From positions 62,001-126,000 of the forward strand of contig CAJZBQ010000057.1 in the NCBI GenBank assembly GCA_914767885.1: a DNA stretch of 64,000 bases, written 5' to 3'. Below, piece by piece: positions 53,770 to 64,000 of this stretch. Both the position numbers and the translations under genes were made by a program. The DNA comes from Blepharisma stoltei (taxonomy: Eukaryota; Ciliophora; Heterotrichea; Heterotrichida; Blepharismidae). Within the stretch, counting starts at the first letter, position 1; every line of letters starts with the position of its first letter. The notes under the pieces are model-generated. The model was not told the origin of the DNA. It made no database searches and was given only the letters and a program-made list of their open reading frames with translations.

Positions 53770-54255
53770 TTAATTAGAGTCTTCTGAGTTAAAATCAAAG
53801 TCATAGCTCCCAAAATCCCCCCCAGGACCTGAAAACAGCATATTATTCATTTTATAAGAGTCAATAAAGAAGTCATTTTCTTCTGGTTTTGGCTCTTCTT
53901 CTGACTGAGACTCTTCAGTCTTCGCCACAATTCTGCTGTTTAAAAGCTGATTTGTCGCAATAATTTGTGGCAAGGATGGTGCTTCATTTGAGTCTTCAAT
54001 CTGGTCAAACCCGAATCTCTTTTTGAAAGCTTTAGACAGCTTCTTTTGGGATTTTCTATTTCTTTCCTCTACAAATTCTTCTTCTTGGTGGGCTTTTGAA
54101 GGAGTTTCTTCAGCTGCCGTCATTTTAGAGGCTAATTGTTCTCTGGTATCTTCAAAAATAGGTTTGTCATATTTTGTTGGCATGTATCTTACTATATAAG
54201 TTATAGCTTTATCTTTAGGAGAAGTCGCGGTTGTAGGCTTTTTTTTCTTATACAT
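53770..54255 (-). CDS. Uncharacterised acidic/basic protein, 161 aa
   Basis: Uninterrupted frame. N-terminus Lys-rich (MYKKKKPTTATSPKD), central basic segment (NRKSQKKLSKAFKKRFGFD), C-terminus acidic with Gly/Phe/Asp (GPGGDFGSYDFDF). Probably disordered and possibly nuclear. Its stop lies 16 bp from the SNAPC3 stop (convergent). Confidence 0.55.
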   Translation of the reverse strand: MYKKKKPTTATSPKDKAITYIVRYMPTKYDKPIFEDTREQLASKMTAAEETPSKAHQEEEFVEERNRKSQKKLSKAFKKRFGFDQIEDSNEAPSLPQIIATNQLLNSRIVAKTEESQSEEEPKPEENDFFIDSYKMNNMLFSGPGGDFGSYDFDFNSEDSN

Positions 54256-54313
54256 AATTAGAATTAGCTGTTATTATATGAAAATAAGATAAGGGCTACC
54301 ACTACGAATGATT

Positions 54314-57300
54314 TTATTTATGAAAATTAGGTATATAAATAGAAACTTGGAAATATGTGGTCGCGAGAAGAGATATAGAAATGGTATAACAGATAATAAT
54401 CATTTCTTGGGAGAGAGGGAAAGTAAATACGCTAAAAGTGTTTTTATTTGAAAAATCGTCAGGGACTATTACTTCTAGAGGGAAATAGTACATGTCTCGG
54501 TCTGTTATAAGCCAAATGTTAAGCTTGATATGAGGCTGATCGAATTGTGGGGAAAATAAAATATTGATATCAATATGACTCTGAGGCTCTATAACTCTCT
54601 CTTTTTTGCAATCTGGAATTTCTATGCCGTACATACTGCAAGAATACCCTTCAAGTAAAATTGTTTGTAAAGTCGCTGGATAATTCCCATTGTTCCAAAG
54701 CTCAAGAGTCCTATTAAATTTGAAATTGTTTATAGGAAATTTGACTGAATTTACAAAATTTTCAATTTCGTCCATAGACACGCTGAAAATAAATTCAGAT
54801 AAACCTTTACGCTCAACAGTGCTGCAGGTTGTGGAGTCTTTTTCAGCTTTATTATAGAAAACAAGGCTTGATGCGACTGCTTCTCCAACGATGATTTTTT
54901 CTTCAAAAAAGGTATAATTGTTTCTGATTAGCAAAGTAGCGTTATATTTGCCAGTGATTGAAGGCTGGAAATAAACAGACCCAATGATAATTGAAGAGTG
55001 GGGTGGAAGAATGGTAGGAGCTTTAGAAGAAATATAAAATCCTTGAGAGGTTAATATGCTTTTTCTCTATAAATAAGGAATTTTGACGGTAAAATATATA
55101 ATAAAAATATTAGAAAAAGCTAATAATCATGTATAAAGAGAATATATCCACTTCTGTATCACTATAAAGCGAGCACTCATCCTCACACCAATCATGACAT
55201 ATACAATGCAGTATATTTGACGGCAGCTTAGGCTTGATATAATATTTTGGCTCCTCAAAAAATGCACTAATCGCCCACATGATTTTTGAAAAAAATGAAA
55301 AATTTGTAAGTCTCCTCATAATAGGTTTGGCTACTTCTTCATTAATATGGTCAACAATTGGGATTTCTTCTGGGTGAGTTTTAGCACATACTTTATATGA
55401 GTGTTCTTTTAATACAAACGGATGAATATTGTCGAATTCTTCATCAGTATACCATGTTTTATTTTCCTGAATTTCACATTCTATATGTTTAAGTTCCTTT
55501 ATTATTCATTTTTAAGCTGAATTAATACTAAAATATTGTTTTTTTTAAAAATAATTACTAATAATTTATTATGGAATATATAATTCGGTGCCAATATAAG
55601 CTGCACTAGCAGCGGATAATCAGTCGGATTTGTAACATTTACATCATTCTGCACCCTTGAGTTTACCTCAACAATTCCATAATTATTTTTGAAATCCACA
55701 CCTATATAAGGCTCCTTAAACGATGAATAAATAGATGACGATATTTCAGACCCTACGTCAGTTTTTATATTAATCCTCCCTACAGCTTCTTTAAAAGCTG
55801 GCGTTTTTTTCTTTTCTTTCCATACAGATAAATCTCCATATGTCGGAAAAACTGAATAGTCCACGACAGGGTCATTTTCTAAGTTATAGCGCTGGATAAA
55901 ATGAATAAAACCTATTGAAACTTCTTTTCCTGACGGTATCGTATAATTCACAATTTCTGGGCGCAAAAATGCTTGGTCAGTCTCTATATACGTAACTTTT
56001 AGGTCATATTCACAGGTATTTTTTATTATGATTGGCCGTGAACTTGTAACTCCTGGCAAAAGGTCTGTGAAATTAATAGGATGCAGCTCTAAAGTGCATG
56101 ATAAAGATTTATATGAAATCGGAATATGAAGGTCGCCCATTGGAGTTTGGACTTTTATAGGTGGCTGGATTTCTGGCACAATTATTAAATTCAGCTCCAT
56201 ATACACAGTGAACCCTGATTTTATAGTTAAATGTGTAGGATTTATAGACAAGCTTCTATCAACCTTATGAAGAGTCCCTTTTTGATGTCCCCAGTCTAAG
56301 AAATATAACACTTTTATGGTATAATGACTAGAATTCATATGAAAAGTAATATTCGCGTCATTCAAATTGGGGTTGTTAATAGCAAAAGATTTCGTTTTGC
56401 TTTGGCCCATCAGGACAAGCCCAAAGTCAAGCTTCCCTTCAAAAGGGTATTCTACGTGGCTATCAATTTCAAGAATAATCAAATTGCGCCTGTCCTGGAC
56501 CATTTTAAATGGGATCATTCCTAGGTTAGTGACTAATTGGAGATAAGAACTGTCAGGCTTGTCAAATTTTGTGTTTATTTTAAAAGAAAATTCTGGGTCC
56601 AAATGATAAGGCGAAATTAACGCACCTGGCTGGAATTGCAAAGTTGCCCATTTTGGAGCTATGATGTCATTAACAATAATAGGGTTTTCTATATTACTTA
56701 ATAAAGAAACATGTCTTTCAGAGTCTTTTTGGTCCACAAAGCAAAGCGATTCAGGCTTATAATCAATTATATTATAATAAACAATTGAAAAATACTCAAT
56801 AATCAGGTCATTTTTGCTGGTAGGAATTTTTATTTTTCCGTAAAATTCGCCTTCTTCATAAGAAGTAAATGAAAGGTACCCAATTACTTCGTCTTTTTCT
56901 TTAGCCTTAATTGAAGTTTTGTTTAATTCTAAAGAAAGATAGTCTTTTGATATAAAAGATTTATATTCAAGTATGTTTATAGGCTCATTTCCATAGTTTG
57001 TTACTATAATAGGTGCTTTATATGTGAAATCTTTTTCATTTATCACCCCAAAATAAATAAATCTATTTTTTGTATTTAACCCATTGTTATAGACCCTAAT
57101 AGTGACTGGAATAAATAAATTATCATGAGAAAGCTTCAGCTGAAACTTTGTGTGGTAAACCCCTTCTTTCTTATAATTAGACGTAATTCTGGCTATTTTT
57201 GCTGTTTTTCCAGGATAAATAATCATTTTTTCATTGGGTTTTTCTAATTCAATTTTCATATGAAAATCCAGGCATTCTATATATTCAACTCATATAGACT

Positions 57301-58006
57301 CAGAATGAGGGTTATGCAAATAAAAGTCTTTGTGGATAGGCTTGCCGAAGGATTCTATGCTAATTTCTTCAAGATTGTAGATATTTTGGGAACAGGCTCC
57401 TTTTAGCTGATAAATCGTTGGGGTTGAGTTTGTATTGATTATCCAATGTGCACTGAGGCTGCCTAACTCTGTTGGGGTGAATAGGAATTTAAACTCAACT
57501 GAGGTTTCAGGAGAAAACGAGTATCTTGGCAAGTTCTGCAAGCGAAAATGTGAAGAGTCTGTCATAAATTCGCTGTGAATGAATATTCTGCTCATTTTCG
57601 ATTTGTTTGATATAAAGGCTGAGGCTACTTGTGTGGAGAACAGGGTTGTATTGGAGAATTCTATGATGAATTTTATTGATTTTATCAATAAATTGTAATG
57701 CATTATTTTATAGAAAATATTTAATAGGAAACAGTATAACACTTGTGGGCTTATGCTTAACCCTTTCATTCTGGTAAATGGCTCATATAATGGGAAGCTG
57801 CTTCTAGGGAATATCTCATTTATTGCATTTTTTGCATGGTTTCTCCCAATAAGTTCAATAGAATCGTCTACAGGTTTTACCTTAAGCTTGATCGGAGGGC
57901 TGCCAGAAACCACAAAGACTGTTGAATTTATAAGACAAAAGAGACTAGAAAATAAAATCACAACTAGTAATTTCATTATCGAAATAAATGGATTTTTTGT
58001 TTTCAA
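54314..58006 (-). CDS. TMEM131-like membrane protein with Ig-like/ASH domains
   Basis: About 1,178 aa after removing IESs 55057-55135 and 55502-55578; length divides by three. Signal peptide (MKLLVVILFSSLFCLINST, from the second Met). The segment FYLHNPHSESIWVEYIE (W is TGA) closely matches TMEM131 'IHNPHSEPL…'. A series of beta-sandwich domains follows with many N-glycosylation sites, SFAINNPNLNDANITFHMNS and SRPIIIKNTCEYDLKVTYI being typical ASH/PapD-like strands; then SLLTSQGFYISS, and a C-terminal transmembrane helix near MIIICYTISISLLATTYFQ. TMEM131 proteins help collagen or cargo secretion in animals. Shorter than the animal forms. Confidence 0.75.
55057..55135. other. TA-bounded IES, 79 bp
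   Basis: Minus-strand join of the TAs at 55134-55135 and 55055-55056 gives …VDIFSLLTSQGFYISS…. Confidence 0.55.
55502..55578. other. TA-bounded IES, 77 bp
   Basis: Minus-strand join of the TAs at 55577-55578 and 55500-55501 gives …LAPNYIKELKHIECEI…. Confidence 0.55.
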
Positions 58007-58044
58007 TTAATAAACCCTGATATATCTGAAAGCATATGAATTAT

Positions 58045-58900
58045 TTATTTCTTTTTACCGAAAGGATTGGACCAAACCTTTTTAGGAGGAGAAGTATTAA
58101 AAACTTCTTTGAAAAACGTTCTAAAGCCAAACGAAGACAGTAGGTTTCCCATCTCGAACTCACACATAACCCTTACAAATTCAGCTTCATCAATAACCCT
58201 TGACGTTTTATCTGCAATAATCCCATCACATATTTTTTTAATCCCGTCTGCTTCGACCTGTTTCAGCTCGTCTAAGTATTTTTTATTTTTCAGCTCAAGA
58301 GACTCCGAGCACTGTTGTGTGGTCACCAAATTTCCAAGACTGTTGACGCAGTGCTGGAAAATTGTTTTGAAGACTTGGTCTTTAAGTCTGCTTATTTCGA
58401 TAACTCCTTCTGATGTTTCGTCAAATACTTGAAATAATAAACTTGCTTTATCAGCATTGCTTCCTTTGCCTAGCATAATGCCAATAACCAGGAGATCTCT
58501 TAAGAAATATTCGCCTTCTTCTTTCCTTAAATTATATCATTTATTACGTTTATTTCTTTTGAAAACTATATTTTAATAGTATTTTTAGCCTTTTAGAATT
58601 AATTTTGGCCTATATTTGCTAATTAAAATGAATTTTGGCATGCCAAAATCATAGGAATTGTTTTAAATAAAGATAAAACATTTCGTTGATTTTTACATGT
58701 GGGCCGAAATCTACGATATTAATTCTTAGCTGCCGTGAAATTCTTTTAAGCTGAGTTTGGTTGATTCGTCCCATATGGCTGAACTTTCGGAAGGTGCTGT
58801 CTATTAAATGAACGTTAATGTCTTGGAAACCTAAGCCTTCTTCGGCTGCAGATATGATTATTTCTTCAGATGATCTTGGCCTTGACTTTTCACAACCCAT
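58045..58900 (-). CDS. N-myristoylated-type protein, possible EF-hand relative
   Basis: 243 aa after removing a 124-bp IES (58530-58653). Starts MGCEKSRPRSSEE, a Gly2-Cys3 context typical of myristoylation plus palmitoylation. Helical throughout: STFRKFSHMGRINQTQLKRI and LLFQVFDETSEGVIEISRL look like EF-hand-type helix-loop-helix units with poor loops, and RVIDEAEFVRVMCEFEM like a third. Likely membrane-tethered, calcineurin-B- or NCS-like in layout. Canonical Ca2+ ligands are mostly absent, so Ca2+ binding is doubtful. Confidence 0.6.
58530..58653. other. TA-bounded IES, 124 bp
   Basis: Minus-strand join of the TAs at 58652-58653 and 58528-58529 gives …YLKQFLRKEEGEYFL…. Confidence 0.6.
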
Positions 58901-58980
58901 TTTTAACAGATTATTATGACGTAAAACTCTTCTTTATGATCTATTTATTGAAAATTAATTTTAGCTTAAATATTTGTTAT

Positions 58981-60099
58981 TTATTGTGGTTTTTGTTTCT
59001 GGCAGCCTAACGTCATATTTTTTATCAAATTAGGCTCTATTATGCTTACGAACTCATCAAAAGGGCACATTTCTACACACCCAGGCAAGGTTAAAACATT
59101 ATCATTATAAATAATTGATACAAAATATCCTCCGTTTTCTCCATATAGCTCAAATATAAGAGTTGAGGCAAAAAGAGGATTCCAACCATCCCATACACCT
59201 AAGAATATTAAAAATCCTGCCAAGGTTGTATCATGAGCTGAATAAAGAGAAAGTTTTACAGTCGGCTCATTTAAAATTGTCATATTAAATTGCTGAATAA
59301 TTGTTTTAAAAAATTCTGTTGATGATAGTGCTGCACCTTCTGGGGTAAAATAATAAGTATTTGTGTAATTGTACATGCCTATAAGCTCCATATAGATCTC
59401 ATAAGTAACTCCTTCAGGTAGCGGAAAACCGTCAAAAAGCTCACAAACCATGGTATCTCCAAAATTAGAAGCGTCTTCATAAGATGCATTTGTGTTGAAA
59501 ATTTCATTGACTTGAGCTTGAAGTCCAGAATTTATGTATTCTGTTACTTTTTCCTGGTATGCCTGAGTGTTAGGAATATCATTATAAAGCTGGTCAAATC
59601 TGGGGCAAGAATCTCCAAAAGCATATAGCATGGTATCATGTTTCATCTCTACTACATGTATAGGAATTGGCTGACGTTTTATAGGTAAAGCATAGTTCCC
59701 AAGCTTAGCTTGGATATCAGGGAGACCATTGATTTGTATAGGAGGGACTGCTTTTTGCAAATTTGCATTAGCAATTTTGGGGCCATTTGGATAAAGGCCG
59801 GTTAATAAACTTTCGGCGCTCATGATGGTTCTGTTTACGTCTGTTGAGCGGACGTATATTTCAGTACTATCATAATTTGGCTTTAAAAACGACTGATCAA
59901 TTATATATCTCTGTCTGAGCTGGACACCGTTTAGATAGTGCTGCCTCATTCCGGCTGGAGTCAGCTCTTGAAGTCCTTGAGGTCATGTAGCGGTATCTCA
60001 GCTGTATTTGTAATAAGAAGCTCTTGCTCCATGCCGAAAAGTAATAGCTGATGATAATAAAGCTGCCTGAGCTATTGGGATCAGAAGCAATATTATCAT
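58981..60099 (-). CDS. Histidine acid phosphatase, secreted
   Basis: 372 aa from ATG 60099: signal peptide MIILLLIPIAQAALLSSA, then the catalytic motif ITFRHGARAS (RHGxR) directly after it, NRTIMSAESLLTGLYP, and the late SLYSAHDTTLAGFL carrying the HD proton donor. Two TGA Trp follow the RHG motif (KYSWDTATWPQG). Several Asn-glycosylation sites and paired Cys near the end. The histidine attacks phosphate monoesters; likely lysosomal or secreted. No IES. A diverged paralogue ends at 63411. Confidence 0.92.
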
Positions 60100-60392
60100 C
60101 AAATTAAAATATTTATTCGACAATGCAAGAAGTTAGCAAGTAATTTATTTTAATAATGAAGTAAACTATAGAAAAAGTTTATTTATATTATCACATTTCT
60201 TAGCTTCAAAAGAATTAAATTTTCAATAATCGCTTGAAATTGATATGAAATTATAAGGTTTTTGCTGATAATTATCTTTTGGATAAAACAATTATCCAAA
60301 ATTTATTTCATTTAAATTGAATTATATTTTTCATAGGTTAAAATAATTTATATATTAATTTGATATCTAATTTAATGTTGAAAATCAACGAT
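60100..60392. other. AT-rich intergenic stretch
   Basis: About 290 bp between two minus-strand genes; presumed promoter of the acid phosphatase. Nothing specific seen. Confidence 0.4.
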
Positions 60393-61671
60393 TTACATAT
60401 ATTTATTTATTAAAGGATTTAGCAAGTCTGAATGAGACGAGCAGCCACTTGAGGGAAGTTTTTCAATTGTTGCAAGTTCAGTATATTTTGCATTAGGAAT
60501 TGAAGGCGAATGGAGCTTTAAAATAGGTAAAAATGCTTCATAGGCAAAACATCCTTAAAAGTATATAATATTAAACAGAGATTATTAATTAATTCTTCTT
60601 ATCTTATTCCTAGGTTCAAATGCTATTATTAAAAATCTTTGCAAGAATTCTTAAAAACCAAATTTGGGCATATATTCCTAAAATATTCATCTGTATATTG
60701 AAAGTTTCTTCAATGCGACTTGAATTTCAATTTCAATTTGGATATAACAATACATTACCTATAATAGCAGCAGTTGCTAAATAAAATAATTCTACAAGTA
60801 TTCTATTTCAACTCCCAAATATTTCTTCGAATATGCTTGCAGTCAATATCATTGCAAATACAAAGGAAAATATTTGAATATAATACTGAAAAATACAAAA
60901 AACAAACTCATGGTTATGCAAATAATTTTTATCCTTTTCATACTTGTGGATGAATTCTTGATTAGAAGAGCGTAGTGGTTCAAGAGCTGAATCGAAACAT
61001 ATGCCAAAATAAACGAAAATCATAACTGGTAATCCTATTGTTAATCCTACACATAAAATCCATACTATTCAGGCAATTAAATCATTATCAGAGACTGACG
61101 TTGTTTTTATAGCAAGTAATGTTCCAGTAAGCATTGAAATATTGTAAAAATAAAAGACTGGGCTTGGACTTGTGAATCAATAATATCTAATTTTTTTTCC
61201 TCAAATAATAAAAATTGAGAAGCAAACAAAATAATATAAGAAATATTCTAAAGAGCTTGAAATAGAATAATAAAAGAGTAAGGATAATGAATTAAATAGC
61301 CCTGGCAAGGATAGCCAAAAATTGCTCAATTTATCTGCAAATTTGGAGCATAGTAGAATTGATATAATCCCAAATATTCAGAAACTGTATAAGCTATATA
61401 CAGATATGTGCTGCCTTGCAAAAATAAGGATAGGCGTGCTTAGTCATAAAATTTCTTCGGAAAAATACTTATAATCTCATCCAGAAGTGACTAATCAAAA
61501 AAAGCCATCATATAAAGCTTCAGAAAATAGAAGTGGGAAGTAATTCGCTAAAAATACTGACGATAAAATGTAAGGTATTTTTCTGTCATTACGGAAATAA
61601 GGAGTATTATTCGCTGTAGCATAATAACTTGGAATGATTAGTAATAGATGAAGCCATCATAATAGCTTCAT
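60393..61671 (-). CDS. Uncharacterised multipass membrane protein, 402 aa, rich in TGA-Trp
   Basis: Seen only when TGA is read as Trp: 12 TGA and 4 TGG tryptophans up to the IES. ATG 61671 begins a signal peptide (MKLLWWLHLLLIIPSYYATA). About eight hydrophobic helices follow, e.g. ILSSVFLANYFPLLF, LYSFWIFGIISILLC, FLYYFVCFSIFIIWG, IAWIVWILCVGLTIGLPVMI, YIQIFSFVFAMILTASI. Removing a 70-bp IES (60543-60612) adds a C-terminal tail, YEAFLPILKLHSPSIPNAKY to TAA 60393, and the length divides by three. No family recognised; a transporter or receptor is possible but unsupported. Confidence 0.75.
60543..60612. other. TA-bounded IES, 70 bp
   Basis: Minus-strand join of the TAs at 60611-60612 and 60541-60542 (ACC-TA / GCC-TA) gives …NNSIWTYEAFLPILK…. 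Confidence 0.6.
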
Positions 61672-62299
61672 ATTTTATTTATATTTATAAACATTTTAAC
61701 GAATTATCAAAAAATTACACCCATAAAAAGATCAAAGATTGCTTAGCCTTGCCCAAAGGATTCAATAACTCTTATGACAATTGACAGCAAACCTGAGCTC
61801 CAACAAATATACTTGGAATTCGCAGCAAGTTTAAATGAAATTATTTTCCTTTTGAGTCAATTTTAACGGAAAGCAAAACTGAATCCAAAACAACGAAGCA
61901 AACTGCATTTGATCAAATCTCTTTCCACAAGATACCCATATCATGGATTAAATTTCTTCAATAAAGAATTACCGTTCCAATAACACAAATTTAGCTGAAA
62001 AGCTGTTTTTAGTACAAAACAAGAAAGTCTCATTGAAAATTATGATGGGTTAAAACTAGAAAAATATTAAATGGAAGAAAAAATAGAATTTAATGCTGTG
62101 GTGAGACAAAAATTTAATTCTTCTGATAGGCTTTTTAACGAGGGAAGATTTTAGGAATTTCTATATTCACTCAAAAATGGCTCAAAAGAAATTAGACTTC
62201 CCTACATTATGTGTGTAGCCACAGTGAGCAAAAGAGACTTCGGATGCTCTTTTTAATTATGTCAGAATGATCAGTTCAATTAGTTTCTAAATAAAAGTA
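61672..62299 (+). other. Mostly non-coding, with one weak coding-like remnant
   Basis: About 630 bp. A plus-strand stretch from ATG 62071 (MEEKIEFNAVVRQKFNSSDR) runs past one TAG to LYSLKNGSKEIRLPYIMCVA and ends at about 62256. It could be a small broken gene. Otherwise nothing recognised. Confidence 0.3.
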
Positions 62300-62816
62300 T
62301 TAATTAAATTTAACTCTATTGTTTCATTCTTCCTCCGCTAACTCTATCCTCCAAATTAAAGTGTAGGCTTTCGCTGGATCAAGTCTCCTTTCTTTTGCAT
62401 TCTTGATGGCTATCTCAGCATATTTTCTAGCTTTTTGGCAATTTCCATCACAAAAATGGTATAGCCAAAGCTCTACGGCTCCTTCAAAGCTTTTATTATT
62501 TTTGATAGCTTTTTTATAAAGTTCGACGAGTTTATCTCATTCGTAATTATCCCTGGAATCATCAGCTAGCCAAAGAGTAGCATCTTCGTAGTTTTCTTTT
62601 TCTGATAGCTCAGTTATTCTTCTGATAGACTCGGCTCTATTTTGGCGCAAGCTACTTATGTTTCTAAGAAACTTTTCTTCTAATTTCCTCTTTAAAACAC
62701 GAGCAATATGAGTCAATTTAAACGCTAGGTAGGGGGAGCGGGATTATGATAAGAACTCAATGGAACATATCTGTTCTGGAAGAATTTCTATTTTTGTTTG
62801 ATTCAAAGTTAGCCAT
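62300..62816 (-). CDS. TPR/Sel1-like helical repeat protein with an apparent frameshift
   Basis: The C-terminal ~125 aa are clear: LRQNRAESIRRITELSEKEN, YEDATLWLADDSRDNYEWDK (W from TGA), KAIKNNKSFEGAVELWLYHF, QKARKYAEIAIKNAKERRLD, ending at TAA 62300. The spacing of A/L/Y positions fits TPR or Sel1 helix pairs. From ATG 62816 a short start (MANFESNKNRNSSRTDMFH) runs into a C5 run near 62735-62745, where one missing base would connect to SPYLAFKLTHIARVLKRK. Either a sequence error or a decaying gene. Confidence 0.5.
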
Positions 62817-63410
62817 TATTTTTATTTCAAATGCAATAGCCCCATTTATATGATGCTGAATTTAAGCAAGCTGATATAATTTAAAGGCAGCTAAATTTTT
62901 ATACTTTTAATTTATGCAGTTTATTTAAGTAATTACTAACTCCTGAAATTGCCAGTTCGAAGCTTTTATTTCACCTTTTAGAATTTAGTAAGCTTCGAAC
63001 ATTCAGCTATATTGAACTAATGCAAAATCTTTCATTTATTTGAAAAATAAAAATTATTTCATTATTTTAGCTTTAAGTATTCTCATTTCAAAGAAAATCT
63101 CTTATTATCTATGAGGCCGTTGAATAATTATGTTAATAGCGAGATTTAATTCTATTCATGCAGCATTATCAGTTCTAACACTAAATAGGCTAAATGTTCC
63201 TAGCTATTAATTAAATTTTGCATATATTTCATGAAGGGAATTAGTTATTTCTATTTTTAACTCTTTATATAAACTCCATGCAGTTTGATTTCTTTTGCAT
63301 TTCATAAATCATTAAAATAGTTCTTTTGCTTATTATTTTAAAAAATATAAATTAAATCATAGATTATATCTCTAATTTATTTGGCTCATAAATTTATTTG
63401 AATATTTTTA
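62817..63410. other. AT-rich stretch, possible degenerate coding on minus
   Basis: About 590 bp. Between 63340 and 63110 on the minus strand, broken coding-like pieces occur (NQTAWSLYKELKIEITNSLH, then VRTDNAAWIELNLAINIII) separated by stops. Nothing identified. Confidence 0.3.
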
Positions 63411-63999
63411 TTAGTCTATTTCTCTATCGCTGCTCTTGAATACACTTGTTTCTTCAACATTAAAATCGTATTTCAGACTGCAAGCTTTATTTAAATCTAA
63501 AGTTAGCTTCTCTGCAACAATTTTTTGAAAATCTTCCCACAGACAATCCTCTTTGCACTCTTGAAGTTTAACGTGAACATCATTATATAAAATTTTCACA
63601 TAATTCTCATTATTTTCTTGATGAAGTTCAAATGTAATATAAGCGCCAAAATCTGGATTATTTCCATCCCATATATTCAAAAATTTTAAAAAGCCAACCA
63701 GCGTTGCATCATGAGCGAAGTAGAACCCGAATTTTTCTCGGAAATCATTGTTTATTTTCCAATTAAACTTCTCCAAAAGTTCTTTGAAAAATTTTGATGA
63801 TACCAAGCTTGCACCTTCTTTATTAAAAGCATAGGAATTTGTATAATTATGAAGTCCATGGATTTTTCAATACAAATCATAATTTGTATTTTTGGGTAAG
63901 CCTAATTAGTAAGATTGGCTAATATTATATTTTTAAAAATTGGCCCTAATGATGATGGAATATTTAAGTAAATAATGTATAATTCATAGCCATGAAACA
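63411..63999 (-). CDS. Second histidine acid phosphatase, C-terminal part (runs off window)
   Basis: Ends at TAG-free TAA 63411. LPKNTNYDLYWKIHGLHNYT (W is TGA) and NSYAFNKEGASLVSSKFFKE match the 58981-60099 gene (LPEGVTYEIYMELIGMYNYT, TYYFTPEGAALSSTEFFKT). FGFYFAHDATLVGFLKFLN carries the HD motif. The frame is lost near 63905, where AT-rich sequence with stops suggests an IES. The N-terminal RHG part would lie beyond the right edge. A tandem paralogue with a different C-terminal tail (VEETSVFKSSDREID). Confidence 0.8.
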
Positions 64000-64000
64000 G

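Overview
ORGANISM. The window reads as the germline (micronuclear) genome of a heterotrich ciliate, most likely Blepharisma. Three lines of evidence support this. (1) TGA is read as tryptophan and only TAA/TAG stop translation: in-frame TGA supplies the Trp of a thioredoxin WCGPC site (32820-33185), of a DHHC acyltransferase WINQCVG motif, of Myb repeats, and of ion-channel pore loops. (2) At least six introns are exactly 15 nt, the hallmark of heterotrichs. (3) Most genes are cut by short AT-rich TA-bounded insertions or by transposons, and removing them restores one open frame with a length divisible by three. These behave as internal eliminated sequences (IESs), which are cut out when the somatic nucleus forms. 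The genus is inference; the code, introns and insertions are seen directly.

LAYOUT. 1-7.1 kb: a coiled-coil zinc-knuckle gene, a WDR44-like WD40 gene, two unknown genes, one carrying a MITE with a second foldback element inside it. 7.1-15.5 kb: a mobile-element pile-up, with a degenerate non-LTR retrotransposon (ORF1, endonuclease, reverse transcriptase), nested GC-rich SINE-like elements, MITEs and a second LINE 3' end. 15.5-20.5 kb: tandemly duplicated MAPK-like pseudokinase genes, with decayed copies of a neighbouring gene. 20.8-26.6 kb: a four-domain voltage-gated Ca2+-type channel cut by two IESs, a MITE-bearing IES and a retroelement. 27-38 kb: unknown genes, a CFAP97-like gene, a thioredoxin, an EFR3-like gene and an R2R3-Myb gene. 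39-47 kb: coiled-coil genes (one CFAP157-like), a DHHC palmitoyltransferase and an EF-hand coiled-coil gene. 47.3-53.8 kb: VPS8 (CORVET tethering subunit) directly abutting SNAPC3 (snRNA promoter-binding subunit). 54-64 kb: TMEM131-like, a possible EF-hand-related protein, histidine acid phosphatase, an unreported 402-aa multipass membrane gene, a TPR/Sel1-like gene and the end of a second acid phosphatase.

MOBILE CONTENT. MITE family A (2 copies) and family B (10 copies plus a fragment) share an unusual four-module terminal architecture with unrelated module sequences. Family C (2 copies) has 9-bp target duplications. Family D is a near-perfect foldback. A GC-rich SINE-like family (8 copies, 7 of them clear) makes 12-16 bp target duplications and sits inside protein-coding sequence of five genes. 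Twenty-three short IESs were placed, most of them 60-90 bp.

GENE COOPERATION. There is no operon logic. Genes are closely packed (often 0-60 bp apart once insertions are discounted) on both strands. Ciliary or basal-body candidates (CFAP97-like, CFAP157-like, Ca2+ channel) and membrane-traffic genes (VPS8, WDR44-like, DHHC, EFR3-like, TMEM131-like) are interspersed.
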